Assembly: GCA_964020085.1 (NCBI GenBank)
Contig: OZ026600.1
Location: forward strand, 38,123,919-38,187,918
Source: Micromussa lordhowensis
Lineage: Eukaryota; Cnidaria; Anthozoa; Scleractinia; Lobophylliidae
DNA: 64,000 bases
Direction: 5' to 3'
The notes below the pieces were generated by a model. It saw nothing but the letters and a program-made list of their open reading frames with translations. It was not told where the DNA came from and did not search any database. Below, piece after piece: positions 35,769-47,800 of this stretch (within the stretch, counting starts at the first letter, position 1; every line of letters starts with the position of its first letter). The position numbers and the translations under genes were made by a program.

Positions 35769-38700
35769 CCTTTGAGAATCATTTTTTACAAATGTTTTAG
35801 TTAAGTTTTGCTGAATCATATAAGTACAGAACGATTATCAGGCGATGTGATGCCTTCCGAGAAAGTAACAAAAACTGTTTGTAGTGAACAGACTCCCAAA
35901 TGTGTTAGCCGGAAACTCCTGCAATTTTTTCTCACTTTTTGAAACAATTTCTTAATAGAACAGAGCCCCGGCCACAGTCAACAGATGAAAAAAAACAAGT
36001 GTTTTTGTTCACGTTAGTTTTTAAAATGTTAATAGTATGGAATGGAATACTGATATAATTCCGAAATGAAACCGCACTGTAAACGGTGAAGTTTTTTTTA
36101 TACAAAACTAGAAATGTTTATCATTTTAGTTTCAGGCAAAGAGAAAAAGAAACAACCAAAGGTAAGATATAAGACTGATATACGTTATTTAGAAAATAGC
36201 CCTATGTCAGTAAATACGCGCGCTGATTGGTTTAAAATCGTGTTTCTATTAATAAACAATTGATTATGAGCTCGAGATTTCTATCGCGTGATAGTTGACA
36301 AGGGCGCAGCCCGAGTCAACCATCACGCATAGAAATCGAGAACGAATAATTTAATTGTTAAATAGAAAAAGCTGTGGAAACACTCGCCTGTCGGCTCTTG
36401 TTGCCACAGCATTTCTCGTACGTTCTCCCAAACTTTCACTCGAAATGCCATATTTGTTTCTGAGCAATCTGAATCTGATTCACAGCCGGCGGAGAAGCAA
36501 GAGAAGGCAAAGAAAGAAGCACCTAAAGAAAAACCCAAACCAAAAGCTGTAGCAAGCCAGGACAAGAAAAATGATAAAAATACCGCGAAAAACAAAGAAG
36601 AAGAAGCAGCATTGGAGAAAGACGCCGATGAATTACGTAAAGCCATCGAAGGTAAACGACAATAAGGAACGCCGTTTAGGGGACTTTCAAAAGACTGTAA
36701 TTTTAAACTTGTGGAGTTTCCTGCATTTAATGGAAAATGATAATGAAATCTATGTAACCAGGGGGTTCATTGACGTTTGCAGCAGGCAGGAAAAACTTTT
36801 AGAACCGAACTTTTTTATAAGAAAAACGTTCAAACCAGGCAGGAAAAACCATCCTCACAACCGGTTAATTTTTCGGTGCCCATAACTCAATGAAACCCGT
36901 CCCCAGATGTGACGCAAAACAGCTTTCTTGAAGATATTCCATGTTGCAAAAATAGCGTTTCCCAAACTTTGTATACATGTGACAATTAGGTTATGAGCTC
37001 GAGATTTCTATCGCGCAGCCCGAGTCAACTATCACAAATAGAAATAGAGACCGAATAATCTAATTGTTTTAGTGTAAATCTAGTATAGTCGTTCAAAACT
37101 TTGATCTAAATCCTCTTCAAAGACACTTCGAAAACGCAAAGAAACGGCCCCCAGCACACACTGCAAGGCTACTCACTATCTTCAACAGAGTAGATAGTGA
37201 GTAGCGTAGCCAATCAGAGAACGGTAGTCACTTGTGATTGAACGCTCGTGAGTAGATCTAAATCAAAAGCTGAGAGAGCTGGGAGACCTCACGTTTGATT
37301 TGCGTCATCTTCCTTTAGTTTTCATCATTGCCATCGTAAAATCGATCCTCGACCAGATTATTTGCGGATAGTCATTTATCAAGTCCTTTCCTGAAATCAA
37401 AGCACAGGTTTGGTTCCATTAATTTAATTATCTTGGTAAAAACGTCCAAACCGAAAACTTCTCCATCTTATTTCAGTGAGAAAGGATAGACAGCGCCGAT
37501 TTCTTCACTACGTATGATTATTCAAGCTGTTGACAAGAAATTCTAAACTTGCTTTAGCATCTAGTTCCATTGATATATTTCTTAAACTTGTTCTCAGCTG
37601 AAGACAAGACAAAGATTGTGAATATACTGGCAAAGAACTGCGCTGATAAGACCAAGCTGCAGAAGCTGCAAGACAAGTACAAGAAAAAACACAAGCAGGT
37701 GTGATATTTGATGTTGTTTTTCTTGGTTATTAACTGTAGCTAATTTAACACCAAACATATTGGCCAAGTAGAAAATGGACAGTAAGCATTTGTTTACTTT
37801 CCCTTGAGCATTTGGGGACTTAAAATTATACATATTGTGCGAAAATTTGAAACACGAACTGATCTGTAAAAACGTTGGGAGAAGGGATGACAAAGTAGTG
37901 AAAGCGCTCACCCTTTCACCAATGTGTACCCTGCTGAGTTAGAGTTCCTCCTGGTGTCATGTGTGGGTCGATGTTTTGTCGTTTCTCATCTTGCGCCGAT
38001 GGTTTTTTTCCGAATACTCTGGGTTTCACTAAAGAGCTGGACAGACGGCCCGAATGAAAACCAACTATCGCTGATGTGGCTTTCACTCTAATCATTTATC
38101 AATTATTAAATGAGGTTGAGCGTAATATCGTGATTGTCAGTGGCGAGCAGATCAACTATTTGCCGAGTCCGATATTTTGCGAAAACCGAGTTCAGGAATT
38201 TCTTTATCATTCGATCACCAAGTTTGTTTTCATGCTTAAATCACCCTCTGACAGCTCAGGGAAGCGATCTGTGCTTGGTTACAATCACGCATGAGCAGAA
38301 TGTTATTTGCAGCGAAACACATTTACACGCTATTACACATGAGCAGACCATTATCTGTGGGCAGTTATTTGCAGGTCACGTGCTGGGCTCTCGCCCAATG
38401 AAAAGGAAGAAAAAATGAATCGAATGATAGTGTCATTTATGTTTTGATTTTTCGAGCCCTTCCGTGCACTAACATTGCAACAGTCAATTTCTTTATTTTT
38501 TTTAAATTTGTTTTTTCACAGGACTTACTTGAAGCGGTTAAACCAATACTAGATGATGATGTACAAGACGCAGTAGAATCTTTATTGATGGATAGCGCAG
38601 CATATGACGCTAAAAATCTGTATAACGCTACTGAGGTAAGAAACTTCAATCTACAAGACAAGATTTTCATATTCAGTGCAGGGTTTTTTTATTCATTGAT

Positions 38701-41700
38701 TCTACCAGTTATGCATTCTCGGCATGCAAGTCCCCTCTTGACACACCGTCAAACTAACTGTTCTTTGTCCGACATGTGTTTTGGATTGTATAATTATGTA
38801 ATTTCTGTCTCTCTCCAGGGCCTGGGTACAGATGAAGACTTGTTGATTGAGGTCCTTTGTACAAGAACCAACTCGGTCAGTTATTTTTCTTAAGCTGTAC
38901 TTAGCTAGGCAGACGAGTACGAGCGCGTTGGATATGAGTTGGCTATAATCACCTCATATCCAACAAGCGCGACACGCCCCCAGAATATAGAAAACTGAAA
39001 TAAAAATAATAAAAACGCTCCAGAACTTACGCGTACGCTTACCATATTTGTAGAGCAGAATATAATGGCTCATATGCCATGATGGTTAAGCCAGTGACAA
39101 GTCTTGAATTGCCTTATCCAATGATCCAGTGTTTAATAATTTTTATTGTATGACTTGTGTTTGAAGCCGATATAACGCGCGCGACTTGCCGTATTGACCG
39201 AGAGATAGCGAGGTCAATACGGCCAGGTCTCAGTTTGAGATTTTCCTTTAAAGACCTCACTCTCGGTAAATAAGTAGGTAGTATTACACGTATTATTGCT
39301 AGACGTGAATACAGATAATAACACGCATTGATATACGCCAGACGATATTTAATAACAATTTTATGCGTCTGGGGCGCATAAAGCACAGTCATTATACGAT
39401 CCGGACGTATGATTCGTCTAGATATATAATACGAGACGCATAAAAGAGACGACTTATTTGAATTGCGAAATTTGTAATCTAGTGACTAATCAATCTTCCT
39501 ATTTTTACTTTGATCTGCAGTGATCTGTTATCTGTGATCTCACAAATCAGATCCCATGCATTATTTTTTAATTTGATTGCCTAGTGATGTAGATCATGTT
39601 CTTCTGTATTTTTATGCAGCAACTGAAGAAGATCAATGCAGCTTACAGCAAAAGTAAGAGTGACTGGCTTCTATTTAGCATATTATCTTGTTTCCAGTCT
39701 TCCTTTTGAACGTCTGAAAACGTCCGTGTTCTGTTGAGAAAATAATTAGTTTAATTGTATGCTCTGTGTCTGTCTGCAGTGTATGGCAATACATTAGAGT
39801 CTGACCTGAAGGGAGATACAAGCGGCGACTTGGAGACAATGCTTGTGGAGCTAAATAAAGTACGAATAATATGTTTTGCTTTTAGGTGTTTGATTAGTTT
39901 GCTTGGTATTTATTTCCATTGGGATAATTAGGCCTTTATATACCACTCCTTGTGAATATCACACCACTTGACGCCGACCAGTTTACTCGAGGCTGTTTTT
40001 TCCTTATTGTTTTTATTGTTGTTTTAAATAGCGTGTAACGTTTTTGCTTATATTCCTTGGCCTGTAACCTGTATTCAGTGTGTTTTGTAAATAAACTCGA
40101 CCATTGCTGGCGGCTCCCTCCACTATTTGTTTGTTCCTTATCTCTTCTACTTATAATAGAAATGTTTTCTATTCGGCTGAGCGAAGCGAAAGAGAATAGA
40201 AATGTTTATGTAGTTCATATAAATAGAGGCCCATTAGCACTGGATTTGAACATGCCTTCGCTAACAGAGATGGTGTCTCTATTGTGCATTTTCTTTGCTT
40301 TGTTCTTTGCAAAGTCGCAGTACAGACTCTCTGACTGTTCTAATCAAGCCACAAAGAGGCTCTGATTGTCAGGGTCGTAAGATATCACAGGTCATTTAAA
40401 TTTTTCTTAGCTCTGAGCTAAATGTTCAGCCCTTTTCTCAGCCACCAGTAAATTTTTCAGATCTTAGTTCTCAGATCTCAGATCTCAGATCTCAAATGTC
40501 AGATGTCAAATGTCAGATGTCAATGTCAGATGTCAATGTCAGATGTCAGATCAGTTAAAATTGTGAAGCCTTATCGGGATGCTTGCCGTATGTCTTATGG
40601 TTCAGATTATCTACATTGTAGGGCCAGAGAGATGAATCTACTAAAGTTGACAAAGAGATGGCCAAGAAAGATGCTAAAGAACTTCTAGAGGTAGAGGAAA
40701 AATAAAGTCCACTGCAAGAACATCAGATCCAGTTGTTTCAGTTAAAAGTCGTCATATATCTTTCCTTTCGTTTAGTATCAGTAAAAGTAACAGTAACTCA
40801 ATTCAATAATTATATTACAAGCCTTGGTTGCTTGCGGCTAGCAAAGCTATTCGGGGCGAGCTATTACTTTAACAGTGTTATATAGTTTAGTTAAAGAGAG
40901 AAAAAGAGAAAATGAAAAATTTTGTAGTAGCTAGATAAATTAAAATTAAACCAAAATATTATACATAACACATGATATAGAAATTAAATAGCTAAACGTG
41001 GTTGACATAAGACGGTAGAGCGAGTTAACAATAGTACCGTAATGATTTGATTTAGCGCCCTCCTTCCAATAAGCCCCCCCCCCCCTTCGAATAAGCGTCC
41101 CCCTTCGAATTTCTTTTGTTAATAAGCGTCCCTATGTCAATAAGCGCCCCCATTCCAATCTAATAAGCGCCCCTATAATATTACAGGGCCGTCAGAGTAC
41201 GTATCAACGGAGGTACATACCGTATTAAAGTTTTGTTTTGAACATTCGGTTGTTTCTCAAAAAGAAATAAGCGCCCTGTCTCGAATAAGCGCCCTTGAGG
41301 TGCCAAATGTAAATAAGCGCCCCGGGCGCTAAATCGAATCATTACGGTAATCGAGAACCGAAATAAGAAAAGAGGACGGTATACTGAACTAAGAGACATA
41401 TTATGCTAAATTTAAATTTATGATGAATTGTAATTTCGTAGGCGGGTGTGGCCAGTTGGGGAACTGACGAAGGAAAGTTTATTCGTATATTCACTCAAAG
41501 AAGCCGTCCACAACTTGGTGCAACATTCCCAGAGTACAAAAAGGTAACATCATGATAATATGTGTTTAAGTTCTTACAGTTGGATTACGACTGAGGCTTA
41601 TCGTTTACATGTGCTTTTATTGACTTACAGCTGACCAACAAAGACATCGCAGACTCAATCGACGCTGAGATGGATGGTGATTTACAAAAGGCGTTTATGA

Positions 41701-41764
41701 CAATTGGTATGGAAATCAAATATCTCTATAACAAGACAAAACCGTTCATTTTATAAAGGGGGCA

Positions 41765-41801
<37 letters not shown>

Positions 41802-44800
41802 TATTACAAGATAATTTGGTTTTATCAACTGGGTTGATAATGTGAATTGTCCACCGTAAAGAGATTCGGAAGCTGACGTTTCGAGCGTTAGCCCTTCGTC
41901 GGAGCGAATTATAGACCGTTATATGTTTCAACAATTGCATCGTACTACATTTGTACTAGCTTGTTCGGTCCGTATTGCAGAAATACTGGTCACATTTTTG
42001 TTGTTTGCATTATTATGGCCTAAGCCGCAGGCTAAGCTAATTCAGTAGAGTATTTCTTATAATGGATCTTTTAAAACTCTCCTTTCAAACGAATTAAGAC
42101 GTTCGCGCGATCCATTCTCAGTGAACGCGAACGCAAAAGTTGAGGATATTTTTGCGTTTCTCAGGTCGCTTTAGAGAAAGTTACACTGGATTGCGAAACT
42201 GTCCGCTAAACATGAAATAAAGAAGATTCTACTTAACAGCAAACTGGTTTTTTGTGTGCAATGTTTTGAAAAACCAATTTGGCAAAACTAAGCCGTGAAC
42301 CGTCTATCTTACTCAGCGACATTCAAACCGCTCTGGGAACCAAAAGATATCAGAATTCTCGTCGTAACTGTGGACCACTTTGCTATGTGATAATAAAAAG
42401 AATAAATCATTTTTATATGATCAAAGTTACTAGCCTTTCTTGTACAGTTGCTGAAACGCATTTCGTTTCTAGAGCGCTAAGCAGAATTAAAACGTATTCC
42501 CTTATTGCATTTCAGTTAAATGTGTCCGTGATCCAACTAGCTTCCGCTTGAACAAACTCCAGACAGCATTAAAGGAATGTGACACAAAGGCTCTAGCAGC
42601 AATCATCCTCACTAAAGACAAGGTAATTAATTTGTTCTACTTACTTCACTGAATTTCTCGACGATTGTCATCTCTCTTTTTAATGCCTACTGCTCCTCCT
42701 GGAGAATCAGCTACCAAAGATCTCTTTCCATCTTCCCCGGTCCTGAGCCGGCCTCTCCAGCTGCGTTCAGGTATACCCTATCGTCTTCATCTCCTTTCCA
42801 AGATCCCTTCGCCGTTTTTTTCTTGGCCTGCTCCTCTTTCGTTGACCTTGTGGATTCCACTGGAGCACTGTGTCGACGAATGTAATGCTCTCCTATGGGG
42901 AATCTGCTATTGCCCATTCTGATTCTCTTTTCACCTTTGATAAATGGAATTCAGCAAGGAGAATTCATATTTCGAATTTGACGATAAAAAGTAAAGTTCT
43001 TCTTGTATTTTTGAAAAAATTTACACCTTGCGCATTTGGGCGCCATTCTTTCCAATCCTCGGTAGGTAAAAAAGATGGCGACTGGAACATAACTCTATAA
43101 AACATACAAAAAGTTCTAAAATCTTCAAATCTAGTATACCTAATGTCGTTGGTCGATACAGCGACAAATTTGGCAAAAATAATGCCTTCCTTCAGCCTAA
43201 TGGGATGTGTTAGGCTCGCATCGTATTGTGGTAAGATGTGTAGCCGCCATCTTTTTTCCTACGAATACCGTAATCATTTTATACGAATTGAAATACCTAA
43301 TCATTTTATACGAATTGAAATACCGTAATCATTTTATACGAATTGAAATACCGTAATCATTTTATTCAGGCACAGCTCGATGAACTTGTGGCGGCCTACA
43401 AGAAAGCAAACAAACTGGAACTTGCAGATGAGATTGGCAAGAAATGCGAAGGAGATACCAAGACACTGATACTAGCAAAGCTTGGAGGAGGTCAGCTGAG
43501 TTTTATACTAAGAAATAAAATGCTCTCATCTAAATTACAAAATTGAAAAAAGTCAGGCGTCAGTATGGCATTAAACAGTTGCGCAAAGTTCAACGTAATT
43601 TGTCGGGCTTTTACTGGAGTTTTACTGTGTTTTTTTATGTCTTTGTCCAGCATTTCAAATCAGAGCTGTGTGTCCTTTTATATCGTGCAACTTTATTAAG
43701 CAAGATAAAAACATTGTCATCGGAGGGCGAAACTTTTTCGTTATTTTTGATGTAACAATAACAAAAATGTAGTAGCCGTTATGGTGTTTTTCACGTTTTT
43801 TTTTCTTTCTTTTTCCAGGGAAAAATAAGAAGCAACAGCAGAAGGTAAAGCCTTGTTATCGATCGAGATAGTTCTGTTTGCCTTGTAGTACATGTGGTTT
43901 ATTTACCAAGCGTGAGGTCAAGATGGCTAGATATTGGCCAAGTTCCTTTTTGAGTGTATGCAATCAAAGAACTTAGCCAATATCCAGCTGTCTTGATTGA
44001 AGAAGCTGGCCATGTAATAAAGTACTTGAGGCCTTTTAAATTCAGGGGACACTCCTCAGGCCGGGTGAAAATAGAAGTAAGCGGGCACAATCAGAGCGAA
44101 ACGTTCATTTCTTGTTGTTATTGGGATTAGCCCCAGTGGGAGCCTCAGTGCAGGCTTTGCCTTTGTGAAAGGACTAAAGAACACTGAAGGCGAAATAAAT
44201 TGTGCCGCCTCAAGCTGCATGAACCCGCTATATCTATCTTCCAGAAGGAGTAAAGTGTTGCACGAATGTCCTTGGTTCCCCAGACGTTACATCTACGCTG
44301 CACAATCGCCCAATTAATTACTAGCTTGTACTTAGGTTAAATCGTCCAAATGACTTAGACTGACTTAATTTCTTATTGGGAACTAACTGTGTGAAAATCC
44401 ACGAACTTCTCATTGGACACTGAATTAATAGTGCAGTGCAAAAAGTACATGACGTTATGAATTTAACACCATCAACAGCCTGGAGCAAAACAAGACGCGT
44501 CTAAAGCAAAACCTAAAGCAACTCAGGGCAACAAGGAGAACAAAGAGGCAGCGCTGGAGAAAGACGTGGATGAATTACGAACAGCCGTTGATGGTGAGTC
44601 AAACACTCACACTCTAATACAAAGTTACAGTTCTCTCTTGTTCTATCTTCTTTCTCTTAAGTTGGTAAGACCGACTAGGCATCACACCTCCCAGGGGGGG
44701 ACTCCCGTACAAAAATGACGGGGAGTGCTCATCGGAAAGTTTGAAAAAAAAACCCTAAGAGCTACCAAGATCTTGTTTTGTGGGCGTGGCTTGAAATTGT

Positions 44801-47800
44801 TTTTCACCCCTATGAGCTACCAATTCTTAAACAACACGGGCATCTCCTACCTTTTTTTCAGCTCAATACCCTAAAAGGTACTACAAAAGCTCCTGCTGTC
44901 GACCTTTTGAGGCTGAAGACTCTAAGAGCTACCAAAACCGCTTTTTAACCTCACGACGAGCACCACCCGTCCTCCCTCAGGATCACACCTGCTGTATTTT
45001 CGTTTGCAATGGCTGAACTCCACCTTTAACATCCCTCGTTTAACTCCACTTCCCTGAATTTTCCCAATAAATGGGAAAGTCTTCGGACATGGAAATGCTT
45101 TTACGCTATTTCACAGTGACAGGAGCCCATCACAAGGAGTGTGCAACTCTCATACTTAGCCTATGTCACGGCATTTTTACAGACTGGTCTATTTTTAGAC
45201 TTCTTTTCCCACGAAATAGGACAGTTCATTTCTACATGGGCACACATCGGTAAGGAAAAAATGGCGGTTTTTCTTTTTAATCTTCCGGCGAAATGATGAC
45301 GTCAGTTTAAAATTAAGTCCGTGCTTGTGATTAGTCACTGAGGTTCCTGCGGGTGTCTGAATATTTTGCACGCTCCTATTGATGGACTCCTGGCGGTGGT
45401 TAAGATTCAAGATGGCTGTCTATTTAAGTGACGGCAGAGTCGGTATTTTTATTCTTAAGCAGTCATAGTTTGGGAGTCGTATATTGTAAAACGTTTTCTT
45501 TGTTCTTGTTTCTGTACTAGCTGGTGATAAGGACAAGGTTATGGACATATTAGCAAAATATTGTGACGAGAAATCCAAATTACAACAGCTTAAAGACAAA
45601 TATAAAGCGAAACACGATCAGGTATTAGTAATAATTAGTAATTATTAATCAATTAATATTTAATTAATTGTGTAAGTTTCCCTAGCCTTCTTTCCGTTTG
45701 CGATGGCTCTACTTATCAATGCATCTGCTCTGCTGATCCAGAATCGTTTCCTGTTTGTTTATGCAGGACTTACTAGAGGCTGTTAAGCCGGTTTTGGAAG
45801 AAGAAGAGCTACAGGACGCGGTTGATTCTCTCTTAATGGAGAGTTCTTCATATGACGCGAAAATTATGTACAACGCTATGAAGGTATGAAAACATGCCGG
45901 AACCTCATGCTAAACTCCATGAGTCTTCAATGAAATAAGAACATAAGTATTCAACAGTGTTGAGTGTCCGGAAGTTTTACTTTGGGTCTCAGTTAAATTT
46001 CCAACCCATTTCATTGCAATCACTAACCAATCAGTTAAAAAACGGCAGTCTCTCAAATGGCAGTTTTGATTAATTCTCAGACCCTCTATTTGCAATGGAA
46101 AATTATCCGATTGCTTCTGTAAATAGTTTTTCTCGCTGTTAAGTTTAGTAAAATCAATCTAGTAAAAATTGTTCCAGCCAAGTGCTTTTTTGCTAACTTC
46201 CGTATACTAAATCAATTCGTAGGGCCTGGGAACTGATGAAGATGTGTTGATGGAAGTCCTCTGTTCCAGAGATAACGCTGTAAGTCAAATTACAGACAGA
46301 CTAAAAGTACATTCACAATTAAGAAATAGAAAACATGCGCCGTGTTTCTTATCGAGTTATAGAAACACGAGTGAAAGTTTGGTAGAACGAGAAATGCTGT
46401 GGGAACACGAGCCGCAGGCGAGTGTTTTCCACAGCTTTTTCGAGTTCTCCCAAACTATAACTCGATAGGAACACGGAGAACATGTTTTCTATTTCTTTTA
46501 GAAAATACCGCGACGAAGTAAATTCCGCGACGAAGTAAATTCTCTTTGTTCGTGCCACCATTACGTCAACAGCTCGTGCTAGTTCTGTGTTTCTATTTAA
46601 CAATTAGATTATGAGCTCGAGATTTCTATCGCGTGATAGTTGACGAGGGCGCAGCCCGAGTCAACTATCGCGCGATAGAAAATCGAGAGCGAATAATCTA
46701 ATTGTTTTAGTATAAATCTACTAGTCGTTCAAAACTTAATCTAAATCCTCTTCTCAACACTTCGAAAACGCCAAGAAACGGCCGTCATTTTGTTAACAAG
46801 TGCACACTGTTACGCTACTCACTATCTATCACAGAATAGAACGTGAGTAGCTTAGCCAATCAGAGAACGGCATTCGTGATAGAACGCTAGTAGATTTATA
46901 CTAACGAGATTTAGTATAAATCTACTAGCGTTCTATCACGAAGGCCGTTACGCTACTCACTATCTATTCTGTGATAGATAGTGAGTAGCGTAACAGTGTG
47001 CACTTGTTAACAAAATAACGGCCGTTTCTTGGCGTTTTCGAAGTGTTGAGAAGAGGATTTAGATTAAGCTTTGAACGACTAGTAGATTTATACTAAAACA
47101 ATTAGATTATTCGCTCTCGATTTCTATCACGCGATAGAAATCTTGAGCTCATAATCTAATTGTTAAATAGAAACACGGTTTTAAACCAATCAGCGTGCGT
47201 ATTTGCTTTGGGTTATTTTCTAATGTACTATATATCAGGACTCATACTCAAATTATAAATTTATTGCAGAACTGAACTTTCAACGTGAAACAAATTCTGC
47301 TTTATTGACTGTTTTTACGCGAGCCGTTTTCGCCACTTGGCTAGTCGCTCCGGGGCTTGGACATTGTAGATCAGTGTGTCTTATTGAAAATACTGATGAC
47401 AACTCGCTTGAAAAGGATCGCTTTGTTACAACGGCTAGAGAAATGGCCAGTTCTGTGCTGTAATATTAGGACCATATGGGACAAGATTTGTGTATAGATC
47501 TCAGTGACCAATGACAAGCGTACTATGCAAATAAAGCGAACGGCTTTGGCATGCCCAGTTGCTGATCAGACTCGGCCAAATTTAATTTTGAACTACCATA
47601 CCGACGAAACTCTCTCTGAGTGCTGATATTTTGCTTTACCCATTATCAATATCCGGATTAATGCAGGAGACATGTTTCTTATGGGTTGGGTGCTGGAATC
47701 TCTGTTAGCTACTAAACTTTTCACCATTAGCTTGTAGTTAAGATATCATTCTACAATAAATTCTACAATAAAAAAATAAGCTATCATCTAAATCATATTT

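Noticed and set aside
42665..42922. Overlapping open frames on both strands in the intron after exon 42622
   Set aside because: The minus-strand frame is charged ([19 protein letters not shown]) but I could not tie it to any family; it lies wholly in an annexin intron. Possibly a retroelement remnant.
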